Virus record (IMG/VR): IMGVR_UViG_3300033997_000092
Coordinates: 1-64,000 of that record
DNA from: a virus
Length of the DNA: 64,000 nt
Strand: one strand, 5' to 3'
Shown: piece after piece, positions 23,325-31,732 of the stretch
Numbering within the stretch: the first letter of the stretch is position 1
Layout: the number at the start of each line of letters is the position of its first letter
Made by a program: the position numbers and the translations under genes
The notes under the pieces: generated by a model
The model's input: the letters and a program-made list of their open reading frames with translations, nothing else
What the model was told of the DNA's origin: nothing
Database searches by the model: none

Positions 23325-23984
23325 ATGCTACGTGCAATCAAAGGCAGCATTATTCGGCCATTGCCATCAGACCTACCCGCCCAAACATTCAAAGTGGAGA
23401 AGCGTCCGGAGTACGTGGCATTCCTGTTAGATGAAGCTGAGTTCCGCAAAACGAAAGGAATCATGCGTCACCACGGAACAGTGTTCTTGCTTGATCAAGG
23501 CCACGACTGGTTCTTTGATGAAAAAGCCAATACTATTCGTGTGTATATGGACCAAGAAAATCCACTGCCTGTATTAGTTGGCTACAAAGTTAAACGCACT
23601 GAACTACAAAATCATCCTATTGTAATAGATGGTGATAGATTCATCGATGACTTTACGCCAAGCAAAGAACTGAAATCGTTGGAAGCCGAGTGGTCACGCA
23701 ATACTTCACTGTGGTTCAGTACAGACATAGTAGTCAAAGCTGTTGTCACTACGCTGTTTGGACGGCCTGTCTCAACAGGTAAAATCGACAGTGTGCTGTT
23801 TCCACACAAAAAGATCTGCAAGAAACGAATCAAGTCTTCTGGAACGCTGGAGAATTGTGTTGAGACAATACACAGTGCTGTTGCCGAACTGGACATAGAG
23901 TATATGTCCGTTCCTGAGATTAACTTCAGTAGCAATAAAGGCAAGTTCCGTGCGGAGGTTGTAATTGAATACATTACTAGGTAG
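23325..23984 (+). CDS. Hypothetical protein, 219 residues
   Basis: First gene after the 23.25-kb terminator, with AAGGAAAT before ATG. Soluble, basic and mixed alpha/beta. A C-rich basic stretch (HKKICKKRIKSSG, about residues 162-174) may bind nucleic acid. No family recognised. It overlaps the HAD-like gene by 20 bases, and its 3' end contains that gene's GGAGG site. Confidence 0.5.
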   Translation: MLRAIKGSIIRPLPSDLPAQTFKVEKRPEYVAFLLDEAEFRKTKGIMRHHGTVFLLDQGHDWFFDEKANTIRVYMDQENPLPVLVGYKVKRTELQNHPIVIDGDRFIDDFTPSKELKSLEAEWSRNTSLWFSTDIVVKAVVTTLFGRPVSTGKIDSVLFPHKKICKKRIKSSGTLENCVETIHSAVAELDIEYMSVPEINFSSNKGKFRAEVVIEYITR

Positions 23985-24576
23985 CTACGAGCGTATCCTA
24001 TTCCTTGATATTTGTGATGTATTGAATACACACGGAACTTTCTTGCAGCAAACCAACGTATGTCTAGGTAAGTTGAAAGGCGATGTCATTGATAGGAACC
24101 GTGGACTAGCACTGTCACGTATTCTACGACATGCCGAACGCACAGGTAATCCTGTCCACGTAATCGGTGTATCTTCCTGGTTTTCATCATCACAGGAAAT
24201 GACTGAGCAAGACAAAGAATTCTTAAAGCGGTTTGACAATGAGTTAGGTCTGAAAATCAGCGAACTTAGTTGTATGACAGGAGGCGGTACAAGCAGGACA
24301 AAAGGAATACTTGACTTGCTTGTAAAGCATAAGCCAAAATACTGGTGTATATTAGATGACCAAGATCACTGGAATCAGCCAAGCCATCCATTCTATGATA
24401 GCAAACCGTACTATGATATTGGCTTACATCATGTTCAGCCGCAACGCTTTGCAATGAACGATAATCACTTTGAGCAACTTGTTGAAGTGCTTGCGTTGGT
24501 CCAATCCAACTATCAAAAGCGTAATGTGTTTACGTACCATTATGACTACAGCAAAAGGAAAGAATCAGATGAATAG
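23965..24576 (+). CDS. HAD-like phosphatase or nuclease-associated protein with an altered motif I
   Basis: A TTG start at 23965 is supported by a perfect GGAGG 6 bases upstream, and the product begins MNTLLGSYERILFLDICDVLN. The layout is that of small HAD proteins: motif I at residues 14-21 (L-D15-I-C17-D18-V-L-N), motif II (VSSW, 69-72), motif III Lys113 (RTKG) and motif IV (ILDDQDHW, DD at 131-132). The family consensus for motif I is D-I-D-G-V-L-N. Here the second Asp, the general acid/base, is Cys, and an Asp has moved into the Gly place. Activity may be lost or changed. Similar HAD domains occur in RNA-repair proteins and stand-alone 5'-nucleotidases. Confidence 0.6.
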   Translation: MNTLLGSYERILFLDICDVLNTHGTFLQQTNVCLGKLKGDVIDRNRGLALSRILRHAERTGNPVHVIGVSSWFSSSQEMTEQDKEFLKRFDNELGLKISELSCMTGGGTSRTKGILDLLVKHKPKYWCILDDQDHWNQPSHPFYDSKPYYDIGLHHVQPQRFAMNDNHFEQLVEVLALVQSNYQKRNVFTYHYDYSKRKESDE

Positions 24577-24997
24577 CTACCATTGTACTGGAAAAAGAGT
24601 AGTTAACGAAGACGGCACTGTAACAATGCGGTTCGGCGTTGAGAACTACAAAGGTGAGATTGTTGAACGCACAAAAGATTCACACCCATACAACTATGAT
24701 GGTTTTCTGATCTGGAAGACTATGGACCACAAACTGTGTACAGGTAGTGTGTATACAGACCGCTTGTTTCAGTGGGACTACAGACTTACCACCGATCTTA
24801 TACAAAAGCACTTCAATACAAGCTCGCAGTATTTTGATAAGTACAGTCCAAAGCAGTTGCAGGAATTCTTGCGTGAAAGGCTAGATATGCCCAATCTGGA
24901 AGTCGTATTCTTGCAGGAAGAATGCAATCAGGCATCAGGATATCCATTGTGGTACATTGGCTATAGAAACGTCGAAGTTGAAGGAGAGCAAGCATGA
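24569..24997 (+). CDS. Hypothetical protein, 142 residues
   Basis: ATG 24569 overlaps the end of the HAD-like gene by 8 bases, with AAAGGA about 10 bases upstream; a longer frame upstream would lie within that gene. The soluble product has an N-terminal beta region (YHCTGKRVVNEDGTVTMRFGV) and a helical middle. Its stop overlaps the DHH gene (ATGA). Not recognised; coupling suggests a functional link to both neighbours. Confidence 0.45.
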   Translation: MNSYHCTGKRVVNEDGTVTMRFGVENYKGEIVERTKDSHPYNYDGFLIWKTMDHKLCTGSVYTDRLFQWDYRLTTDLIQKHFNTSSQYFDKYSPKQLQEFLRERLDMPNLEVVFLQEECNQASGYPLWYIGYRNVEVEGEQA

Positions 24998-26190
24998 ACA
25001 AAAAACAAATATTCGTAGTGTATCACGCAAAATGTACTGACGGACTGTTTGCTGCTGCTTCGGTGAAAATGTACTTAGATCCGTTTTATGAAAACAAGGC
25101 AGACATCAAGTACATTCCCATGGACTACGACGAATCGGAAAATTTTGTGGCAAACGGCGCTATCGTCATTGCTGTCGATTTCAGTTTCAGCCCAAACAAG
25201 GTCCGTGTGTTGTTAGACAACAATAACTCGTTGTTGATTATCGATCACCATAAGTCTGCCTTTGAAAAACTGATTCCTGTTGCCAAAGAACTGGACATTG
25301 ATGTTGTTGAAGATATAGATTCGTTCTGCAATAAAGTCAATTGGTTCTCCGAAGACAAAGATTCCCTGAAAGGCGATGCGGCCTGGCTATTAGAAGATTT
25401 GCCTAAGTACAACCTGTTTGTTTTTAACAAAGAACATTCAGGTGCCACGTTAGCATTCAGGATATTCAGAGCATTGAGTTATAACACGCATGATGTTCCT
25501 GAAGAACGACGCGAGAAGGAAATTCCATTAGCTTTGCAGTACGTGGAAGATCGTGACCTGTGGAGAAAGCAATTACCTGACACCGACGCGGTATCAGCTT
25601 ATTTAAAATCAGAAGTAAACTCTATCAATGACGCATACTCTTTGATACTCAGACCTGCAATAGGTTCAGGCTGGTTTAAAGACGCAGTTTCTAAAGGTGA
25701 GTACATTCTGAAAGGTTTAGACTCGGTTACTGAAAGCCAGCTGGAATCCAGTCTGCATTGTGTTATGTTCTCATTCACCGAAGCGTACATACGTTCACTG
25801 TCTCCGTTCTTACTCACAACATTCCTTGACCTGAAGAAAGAGTACGGCAGGAAAGCAACACTGATTGATGATAATGTAGAAGGCATTGTTATTCCAGCCT
25901 GTATGATGCCTGGATTACTTGCATCCGATGCCTGTGTTGAGATTATGCAGTTTACTGGTACTAACCTCTCTGCTACATACAACATTGAAAGTTCAGGCTC
26001 TATAAAGTGGAGTTTCAGGTCGCGCAATACTGGACAAGGCAAAGCATATGCCTTAGCTTCTATTTTGGGAGGCGGCGGTCATTTGAATTCAGGAGGTGCC
26101 TACACGCGCTTAGGAAAACAAGCTGAGACCTCTTTTTTCTTCGGTACAAAGTCATTGCGTCTGGTGCAGATATTCAGAATAGGTGAATAG
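24994..26190 (+). CDS. DHH/DHHA1-family phosphoesterase
   Basis: This 398-residue protein begins VVYHAKCTDGLFAAASVK, the family's first motif (H11, D16), followed by IAVDFS (D62) and LIIDHHKS (D84-H85-H86), which bind the two catalytic metals. The middle has LQYVEDRDLW, typical of the linker region. The C-terminal GGGGHLNSGGAY (about 355-366) is the DHHA1 substrate-binding signature. Members hydrolyse short oligonucleotides, cyclic dinucleotides or linear nanoRNA. In a phage it could recycle nucleotides or remove nucleotide second messengers used in host immunity; which one is unknown. Confidence 0.75.
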   Translation: MNKKQIFVVYHAKCTDGLFAAASVKMYLDPFYENKADIKYIPMDYDESENFVANGAIVIAVDFSFSPNKVRVLLDNNNSLLIIDHHKSAFEKLIPVAKELDIDVVEDIDSFCNKVNWFSEDKDSLKGDAAWLLEDLPKYNLFVFNKEHSGATLAFRIFRALSYNTHDVPEERREKEIPLALQYVEDRDLWRKQLPDTDAVSAYLKSEVNSINDAYSLILRPAIGSGWFKDAVSKGEYILKGLDSVTESQLESSLHCVMFSFTEAYIRSLSPFLLTTFLDLKKEYGRKATLIDDNVEGIVIPACMMPGLLASDACVEIMQFTGTNLSATYNIESSGSIKWSFRSRNTGQGKAYALASILGGGGHLNSGGAYTRLGKQAETSFFFGTKSLRLVQIFRIGE

Positions 26191-26191
26191 A

Positions 26192-26725
26192 ATGGCAAAG
26201 AAATATCATGGACGTGCTTTTCTGTGTCCTTCTCCTAGCACTAACAGCGTGTCGTGGGAAACTTATATCAAAGATTTTCCTGATACTGTTGGCCAAGCGT
26301 TTTATGGCAAACTAACTATCTGCTGGTCAGGTAAATTGATAGGCTTCCATAGTTATTCCGAAGATGGTGTACGTGGATTCGAGAACTTCTTGGATAAATT
26401 GCGTCAGATAGATACTGCACTGTGTCATTACCGTAGTTTGATTGAGACTGGATTTCACGGTAGAAGTTTGGTCGACTTGAATGAAAATACAAACAACCAT
26501 TTCTCTGGTACTGTATTCATCAACAGGTCGAAAGTTCCTTCTACAGGAGAGTTATTGTCGATTCTTGAATTTGCTTCGTGCAAGGAAAAGATCCGTATTC
26601 ACAGCGGTGACGACGAAAAAGCAATGCTTAAAACATTGGATATTTTACGGCGTGAACTCAGTCGCTTAACAGGCGCGTGTAGCCAAGTACAATACCAGTA
26701 CAAGAAATTAAAGGGTGTGTTATGA
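26192..26725 (+). CDS. Hypothetical protein, 177 residues
   Basis: ATG 26192 is chosen because AGGTG lies 6 bases upstream; a GTG at 26183 sits within that site. Soluble alpha/beta protein with a long C-terminal amphipathic helix (LKTLDILRRELSRLTGACSQVQYQYKKLKG). Not recognised. It overlaps the next gene by ATGA. Confidence 0.45.
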   Translation: MAKKYHGRAFLCPSPSTNSVSWETYIKDFPDTVGQAFYGKLTICWSGKLIGFHSYSEDGVRGFENFLDKLRQIDTALCHYRSLIETGFHGRSLVDLNENTNNHFSGTVFINRSKVPSTGELLSILEFASCKEKIRIHSGDDEKAMLKTLDILRRELSRLTGACSQVQYQYKKLKGVL

Positions 26726-27591
26726 GCAATCCAATAGCAAAAAATGTGAAAGAAGGTACACGTTGGCGACACCATAACGGCTGTGAATACACAGTGAAGT
26801 GCCTAGCGAACGTCACATCGACTCGGCCTGAATACCCAGTGACCGTTGTTTATGAAGGCGATAATGGACTGACTTGGACAAAGAAGCTCGAAGACTTCCT
26901 TGCTAAGATGACACCAATCGATGAAATATCGAAAAAGTGCAGGGCGTTAGGTTTAAGTAAAGACTTTTTTGAAAGCATGTCAGGAAATCAAGTCGCTGAA
27001 AAAGGCAGTCGTATTGGTCTGAGTTCTTCCTTTGAGAAAGACATGGTTGAATTCGTGGAGCACTTTGATGATAGCAGTTATGGTGCTTTGAACGCAAACA
27101 CTCACGGTGATATTAAACTAAGTCCAACACAGTTGCTTTCGTCGCGTATGTTATCTGTCTCTCTACACAGGTATGACCCGTACGGGTTTGTTGAGTTGTA
27201 CTTACTGAAAACACTGCAAACCATAACAGAAAGCTGGCGCGATTATGTGACACTAGGCTTGAAAAGTCGGGTCATGGTAATAGCTCCTGAAGAATTCGAT
27301 TCGCTGAAATCTGAAATCACAGGCGGCTTTCCTCTGACCTATATGGCAAAAATGGACTGGTTCACTTATACAGAAGTTGAATCTCCTGCCCATGTACTGG
27401 AACTGTCAGCAAACATCCGTTCTACTCTTGTTGATAGTGGCAAAGAATACGCGCTTGTTATTATTGTCGGCTTAGCTGACCGTTTTGCAAATACTTTGCT
27501 TGGCTATTTGTCCAGCGACTTAGTAGAGTTTACCAAAGCAAGTGATGGGTCAACTTTCATATTGAATGTGGCGCGAGGTTACCGTGCATAA
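26722..27591 (+). CDS. Hypothetical protein with a DUF1653-like N-terminal domain
   Basis: Residues 12-66 (GTRWRHHNGCEYTVKCLANV...YPVTVVYEGDNGLTWTKKLEDFLAKM) match the pattern of DUF1653-type small domains: Y-x-H-x-x-G-x-x-Y-x-V, then V-x-Y near the middle, and an aromatic/charged F-x-x-K-M end. The following ~220 residues are an unrecognised mixed domain. Total length is 289. DUF1653 has no firm function. The gene is coupled at both ends. Confidence 0.5.
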   Translation: MSNPIAKNVKEGTRWRHHNGCEYTVKCLANVTSTRPEYPVTVVYEGDNGLTWTKKLEDFLAKMTPIDEISKKCRALGLSKDFFESMSGNQVAEKGSRIGLSSSFEKDMVEFVEHFDDSSYGALNANTHGDIKLSPTQLLSSRMLSVSLHRYDPYGFVELYLLKTLQTITESWRDYVTLGLKSRVMVIAPEEFDSLKSEITGGFPLTYMAKMDWFTYTEVESPAHVLELSANIRSTLVDSGKEYALVIIVGLADRFANTLLGYLSSDLVEFTKASDGSTFILNVARGYRA

Positions 27592-27781
27592 GAATACAGT
27601 AGTTTACCAGCATCCTGTTGTTGGTGAAATATGGATAGCTCCAGGATCGACATCGTTTGAAACATATAACGAAATGTCAAAAGCAAAGAACCCAACAACA
27701 AAGCAAGCACTGAAGGTTGTGTTGGACAAAGAAATAGCTGAATCGTATACCAAATCAGGTATGCGTAACCCAATGAGGTAA
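27584..27781 (+). CDS. Hypothetical small protein, 65 residues
   Basis: The most likely start is GTG 27584, 5 bases after GAGG and overlapping the previous gene by 8 bases; an ATG at 27566 in the same frame lacks a ribosome site. The N-terminus (HKNTVVYQHPVVGEIWIAPGSTSFETY) looks like a small beta domain and the tail is a basic helix. Not recognised. Confidence 0.4.
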   Translation: MHKNTVVYQHPVVGEIWIAPGSTSFETYNEMSKAKNPTTKQALKVVLDKEIAESYTKSGMRNPMR

Positions 27782-27783
27782 TT

Positions 27784-28653
27784 ATGGATATTGTAAAATT
27801 CGGTTTGATAGTTATGTCGGTTCTGGCCGTAATGTTTGCGTTCGGTTATTTTCGCATGAAAGACCGTTACGAGGTCATATCAGCAGATTACAAACAATCT
27901 TGTTCTGATCACGAACGCAAGTGTATTATCCTGAAAAATGCTGAACGAAATGCAGTCAGTGCAAAAACACGTTTGGAAAAAATGTGTAATAAACATGGCA
28001 TATGCACTGTATGTGGCTCAATGTTTTCACACGACATAGATGAACCATTTGCTTCATGTAAATGTGGTACGTCTGAATGGTACACAATGACTCCGTATAT
28101 GATTCTGGAGCAGAAGATCTACAACTTGCGTAAGTACATTGCAGCGCTAAACGCCAGTTTCAAATATGGTAGTAACGATCAGATTGTTGAAGGTATTGTA
28201 AAACACAATGCAAATCTGGCATGGCGCAAAACAAACAACACAAACAGTATGGGTCAGACTGGGTATGAGCCTATTCTTACACTGAACGGCATACCGTGCC
28301 CAGCGCTGTTAAATATTCACCTGCTGTACGATGTACCTGAAGACTGCCAGGAGTTTGCTAGTCCTAAACAGGAAACAGAAGACGTTGGTACAAGTGGGCA
28401 AACTATTGAGCTTGAAGGTTTAAAAGGTCCTGCAGGTGGAAATTATCCGTATTTAGATGGCGGTCCTGGTCCTACAGGTGCACCATCAACACACGACGAC
28501 AATGCCAAATCTTTCTTCGATAATCAGGAGTTTAGCAGGACGGTACGTGTAGACACACCTACAGTACATTCGGATCCTGCTCCGTCTCCGTCTCCAGCAC
28601 CTGATTACTCAGCATCGTCGTCTAGCAGCGGAGGAACAAGTGGTTGCGATTAA
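27784..28653 (+). CDS. Membrane-anchored protein with zinc ribbon and Gly/Pro/Ser-rich tail
   Basis: This 289-residue protein has an N-terminal membrane helix (residues 5-22, KFGLIVMSVLAVMFAFGY) and then a helix rich in charged residues. Four cysteines follow as C74-x2-C77...C92-x-C94, a zinc-ribbon-like group. From about residue 200 the sequence is low complexity: GLKGPAGG, GGPGPTGAPS, then SDPAPSPSPAPDYSASSSSSGG. Such flexible tails often act as linkers or binding peptides. Family unknown. It overlaps the next gene by 14 bases. Confidence 0.5.
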   Translation: MDIVKFGLIVMSVLAVMFAFGYFRMKDRYEVISADYKQSCSDHERKCIILKNAERNAVSAKTRLEKMCNKHGICTVCGSMFSHDIDEPFASCKCGTSEWYTMTPYMILEQKIYNLRKYIAALNASFKYGSNDQIVEGIVKHNANLAWRKTNNTNSMGQTGYEPILTLNGIPCPALLNIHLLYDVPEDCQEFASPKQETEDVGTSGQTIELEGLKGPAGGNYPYLDGGPGPTGAPSTHDDNAKSFFDNQEFSRTVRVDTPTVHSDPAPSPSPAPDYSASSSSSGGTSGCD

Positions 28654-28822
28654 TGTAGTAAGTGCTATAGTGATCCTTACTGTCGTCATTGGGTACTTAT
28701 GTACCCTGATGTCGGCACGTAAGACACCAGCCGTCCGTAAGACTGTAGCTGTAGTAATCGGTCTAAGTTCATTATATGTGATAACGCATTTGGCAGTATC
28801 ACTAACTAAAGGTGCTGTATGA
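28640..28822 (+). CDS. Small two-helix membrane protein, 60 residues
   Basis: A GTG start at 28640 has GAGGA 4 bases upstream, within the end of the previous gene. The product is almost entirely two hydrophobic helices (residues 2-22 VAINVVSAIVILTVVIGYLC and 35-55) joined by a basic loop (SARKTPAVRKT). It is ATGA-coupled to the next gene. Size and shape fit a small holin-like or membrane-modulating protein, but position does not support lysis. Confidence 0.5.
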   Translation: MVAINVVSAIVILTVVIGYLCTLMSARKTPAVRKTVAVVIGLSSLYVITHLAVSLTKGAV

Positions 28823-29253
28823 GTACAAATGCGCTGATCGAATTTCGATATTCTGACGGTCCTCCAATTACGCGCTTCTATATCCACAGCAACGCCAGCC
28901 GTAAGATGATACAGGAAGCCTTAACTAAACACATTGAGGCAACAAAACAAAGTCGCCTTATCGAGCGCGGTGGACCTGACCTTCAATCAATAGTAACACG
29001 CATGGTACGTGATTTGATTGATGTGTCTGGATTCAAATCTCGTATCTGGAATACGAATGGCGACTTCAAACAACGCAGTGTAGTTTATGCTTACACGGTC
29101 CAGGCAAGTCCTGACTGGGACTCGTCTGACCCAAGCAAGTACGATGACCACTTAATCGTGACTAGCTTCGATAGCCGTGACAACGTAGAGTTTACTTGCC
29201 CACTAAGTAAACTTGCTGATTTCAATGATGAAAATGAAGAGGAAATGACATGA
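28819..29253 (+). CDS. Hypothetical protein, 144 residues
   Basis: Coupled by ATGA at both ends. Soluble; a helical basic first half and a beta-rich, acidic C-terminal part (DHLIVTSFDSRDNVEFTCPLSKLADFNDENEEE). Not recognised. Confidence 0.45.
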   Translation: MSTNALIEFRYSDGPPITRFYIHSNASRKMIQEALTKHIEATKQSRLIERGGPDLQSIVTRMVRDLIDVSGFKSRIWNTNGDFKQRSVVYAYTVQASPDWDSSDPSKYDDHLIVTSFDSRDNVEFTCPLSKLADFNDENEEEMT

Positions 29254-29768
29254 AACCTATTTTCATAATTGGCTATACCGAGTGCCTTGGCCGTCTAAGA
29301 ATAGTAAACTGGAGCAAGAAGCATCCAGATCCTGATGACACGTACCGTTACGCAGCCAAAGCAAAATCTGCAACTATTCAGGACTTTTTGAAGTCGGAAG
29401 TGAAGTTTGCTTTCCGTGTGCAAGACACAGTAGTACCACGTCCTACGACTTTGGAAGAAACTGATCATAACGGTCTTGATGTTAAACTGCACAGGTATCA
29501 GAATATCACTGTGCAACTTGAAGATCTGGCTGTGGTTGTCGTTAAAGTACACGAAGACGACACAGGTATTTACTATGCTGTTGGTGAAACAAATGAACGT
29601 ACCCATATAAAGCGTGTCAACAAGTCCAAAGCTTGGGTCATCTATGAGCTGTTGACAGTTCACCAATGTACCGACGTAAATAATCCAATTGAAGTCAAAT
29701 TGAATCCAATCTTAAAAGACTTCTTCGACACAAATGAAACAATGCTGCTGGATTTATTGAAGCAGTAA
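29250..29768 (+). CDS. Hypothetical protein, 172 residues
   Basis: GAGGAAATGAC precedes ATG 29250, which overlaps the upstream stop. Mixed alpha/beta soluble protein with long strands (ITVQLEDLAVVVVKVHED) and a C-terminal helix. No known motif. It belongs to the 23.3-30.4 kb unit. Confidence 0.45.
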   Translation: MKPIFIIGYTECLGRLRIVNWSKKHPDPDDTYRYAAKAKSATIQDFLKSEVKFAFRVQDTVVPRPTTLEETDHNGLDVKLHRYQNITVQLEDLAVVVVKVHEDDTGIYYAVGETNERTHIKRVNKSKAWVIYELLTVHQCTDVNNPIEVKLNPILKDFFDTNETMLLDLLKQ

Positions 29769-29781
29769 GCAGGAGGCCGTT

Positions 29782-30435
29782 ATGCCTAGAAATTTTCCAG
29801 ATATTGACAGTTTGAAAAACAATGCTGCGTGGCGTGGCTTTCGTCAACCTCAAGAAGGAGAAACAGAAGCACAGTATCGAGAAGACTTTTACAACTTCAT
29901 GCTGTATGTTGACTCAGTTGAAGCCGGCGAGATACGTGCAGGTGTAGGTTGGGACAAACAATCACCTCTATCGATACTCAGTGCGTTTGTTGATCAAAGC
30001 AATGCACCTAAGTATGTTTGGCAACTGGGTCTTTTACAAGACGACCCTGCGTTCTTCACAAATTTACGGACGTCTGTTAATGGACGGGGACGTACAGTGA
30101 TAGAAGTGGACTACGTTGACCCAAGTATCAAAGAAAAATACTCTGAGGAATACGTTAAGCAATACACAGCCAAATTTACTATCAAACACGTTATGGCTGA
30201 ACCAAAAGGTTTTGAATGTGTGGCGAGCCTTGATATGTGCGGTGAGACCATCAGTATGTTGAAACACAAACAAACAGGTGAAGTGTATACTGTCGTATCG
30301 GCAGCTACATTTGCTATAGCGCAACCGAAAGACATTTGTTTCCAATGTACAGATACACAGGATACTGTAACCGGATCTTCGGTACCTGAAGAAATGCTGT
30401 GCAAGTACCTGGACAAAAGCGTTAAAGTACAGTGA
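29782..30435 (+). CDS. Hypothetical protein, 217 residues
   Basis: AGGAGG lies 6 bases before ATG 29782. An N-terminal helical segment rich in charged residues is followed by beta-like segments (YTAKFTIKHVMAEPKGFECVASL...). Several cysteines near the end (CFQC) might bind metal. The gene is followed 4 bases later by a strong terminator, so it ends its transcription unit. Confidence 0.45.
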   Translation: MPRNFPDIDSLKNNAAWRGFRQPQEGETEAQYREDFYNFMLYVDSVEAGEIRAGVGWDKQSPLSILSAFVDQSNAPKYVWQLGLLQDDPAFFTNLRTSVNGRGRTVIEVDYVDPSIKEKYSEEYVKQYTAKFTIKHVMAEPKGFECVASLDMCGETISMLKHKQTGEVYTVVSAATFAIAQPKDICFQCTDTQDTVTGSSVPEEMLCKYLDKSVKVQ

Positions 30436-30439
30436 TATA

Positions 30440-30462
30440 GGACCTTCGGGTCCTTTTCATTT
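30440..30462 (+). terminator. Rho-independent terminator with a cTTCGg tetraloop
   Basis: GGACC-TTCG-GGTCC (30440-30453) is a perfect stem capped by the extra-stable C(UUCG)G tetraloop, followed by TTTTCATTTT. It separates the 217-residue gene from the rubredoxin-like gene. Confidence 0.85.
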
Positions 30463-30472
30463 TGAGGTAGAT

Positions 30473-31087
30473 ATGGCAATATTCGTTTGTGACGTATGTG
30501 ATTGCGTCGAGAATTCAACTGAAGGTAACTGGTGGTTCCGTAGTAAGGACGCTGGTGTGGCCAAGTGTAGTTTCTGCTCTAAAGGCCAGTGGCATAAATG
30601 TTTTCCACGTCAACGATGGGACCAAAAACGGCGTGTAGAGAATAGGCAAGTTGTCGATGGACCTTATCCAGAGTATCTATACGAAAAAGATAGTTGGATG
30701 CAGGACTCTGTCGAATTAAAATATCCAGTGTACGAAGGTGAACGCAACCTGTATATCCAACGTGATGGATTCTATTTGTTCTTTCACCTGCCTTCAGGTA
30801 TAGGTCATGAGAAAACAATCGGATATGTCACTGTGATACGCAGTAAAGAACTCCTGAGTAACATCCAGTCTGATATTATCCTTAACCCACGCAAATACGC
30901 AAGGATTCGATTAGATATTCTTGCTGCTCTGAAAATTGCCGATAAAATGTTTGGGAAAGATTTTGACAGGTCATGTGTTGTTGCAGGAGGCTTGTTTGAA
31001 GCAATTGAATCAGAGATACTGGGACTGGAAAGCTTGTTATCCACAGGCTTAACTCTGGCAGAAAAAGCGCACAGTAACCTTGCCTAG
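30473..31087 (+). CDS. Rubredoxin-like zinc protein
   Basis: This 204-residue protein begins with a metal site: C6-D-V-C9-D-C11 and C32-S-F-C35...GQWHKC43FPR. The CxxC...WxR...CxxC-x-x-G-x-W-H-x-x-F-x-R layout is common in rubredoxin-like treble-clef or zinc-ribbon domains of phage and bacterial proteins. The remaining ~155 residues form a mixed domain, with a terminal helical part, that I do not recognise. It starts the short unit between the 30.44-kb terminator and the convergent terminator; no clear promoter is visible in the 37-bp gap, so read-through is likely. Confidence 0.55.
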   Translation: MAIFVCDVCDCVENSTEGNWWFRSKDAGVAKCSFCSKGQWHKCFPRQRWDQKRRVENRQVVDGPYPEYLYEKDSWMQDSVELKYPVYEGERNLYIQRDGFYLFFHLPSGIGHEKTIGYVTVIRSKELLSNIQSDIILNPRKYARIRLDILAALKIADKMFGKDFDRSCVVAGGLFEAIESEILGLESLLSTGLTLAEKAHSNLA

Positions 31088-31116
31088 GCTTTAGCTGTAT
31101 TTTCGGAGAAAATTAA

Positions 31117-31707
31117 ATGAATATTTCCGCCAAAATCGATTTGGATAATTACCCAAACAGCTACTTTAAATATGTGATTTCGCATACAATATTTTATTTG
31201 AAAGGCATTAAATTTAAGAGGGCATCTACAGGCATATCAGCCCACTCAACTAAAGGGCAATCCGGACTTGATGCCACAGGATTAAGTTTTATTGTTCCAT
31301 TCATTCAAACCTTATCTGACATCCAACTGGAAGCTATGAACAAGTGCAGCTCACTGATGGGATGTTTTGGCCAAAAGGATTTAAATCCTAAGATACTTGA
31401 GTTAAAATACCTAACAGGAATAGAACATAAATCCGGTGAGGATAAAACAAACACAAATATCTACGTGATACATGCAAACGCTAATGCAGAAGTGTCCGCC
31501 ATCAAAGACGCGAATTCGCGTATCAACTTAAAACGTGGAAGTATTATCGTGGCCGAAGTTACCGATCCATCAGATACCGTGTCATTACTCCCTGAACTTA
31601 TTCCAAAGTTGCAATTCCTGTCCAAACGTGATTTCTTTTTAAAGCAGGGATGGGAAATAGTATCAGAGACAGACAATATTTTGCGTATGAAAAGAACAGT
31701 TTCATAG
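31117..31707 (+). CDS. Hypothetical protein, 196 residues
   Basis: GGAG lies about 9 bases before ATG 31117. A soluble, basic, mixed alpha/beta protein; the C-terminal strand-helix pattern (NIYVIHANANAEVSAIKDANSRINLKRGSIIVAEV) is regular but matches nothing I know. The codon use is slightly more AT-rich than its neighbours. Confidence 0.45.
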   Translation: MNISAKIDLDNYPNSYFKYVISHTIFYLKGIKFKRASTGISAHSTKGQSGLDATGLSFIVPFIQTLSDIQLEAMNKCSSLMGCFGQKDLNPKILELKYLTGIEHKSGEDKTNTNIYVIHANANAEVSAIKDANSRINLKRGSIIVAEVTDPSDTVSLLPELIPKLQFLSKRDFFLKQGWEIVSETDNILRMKRTVS

Positions 31708-31732
31708 TTTTAAGTTATAAGAAGGAAATAAG

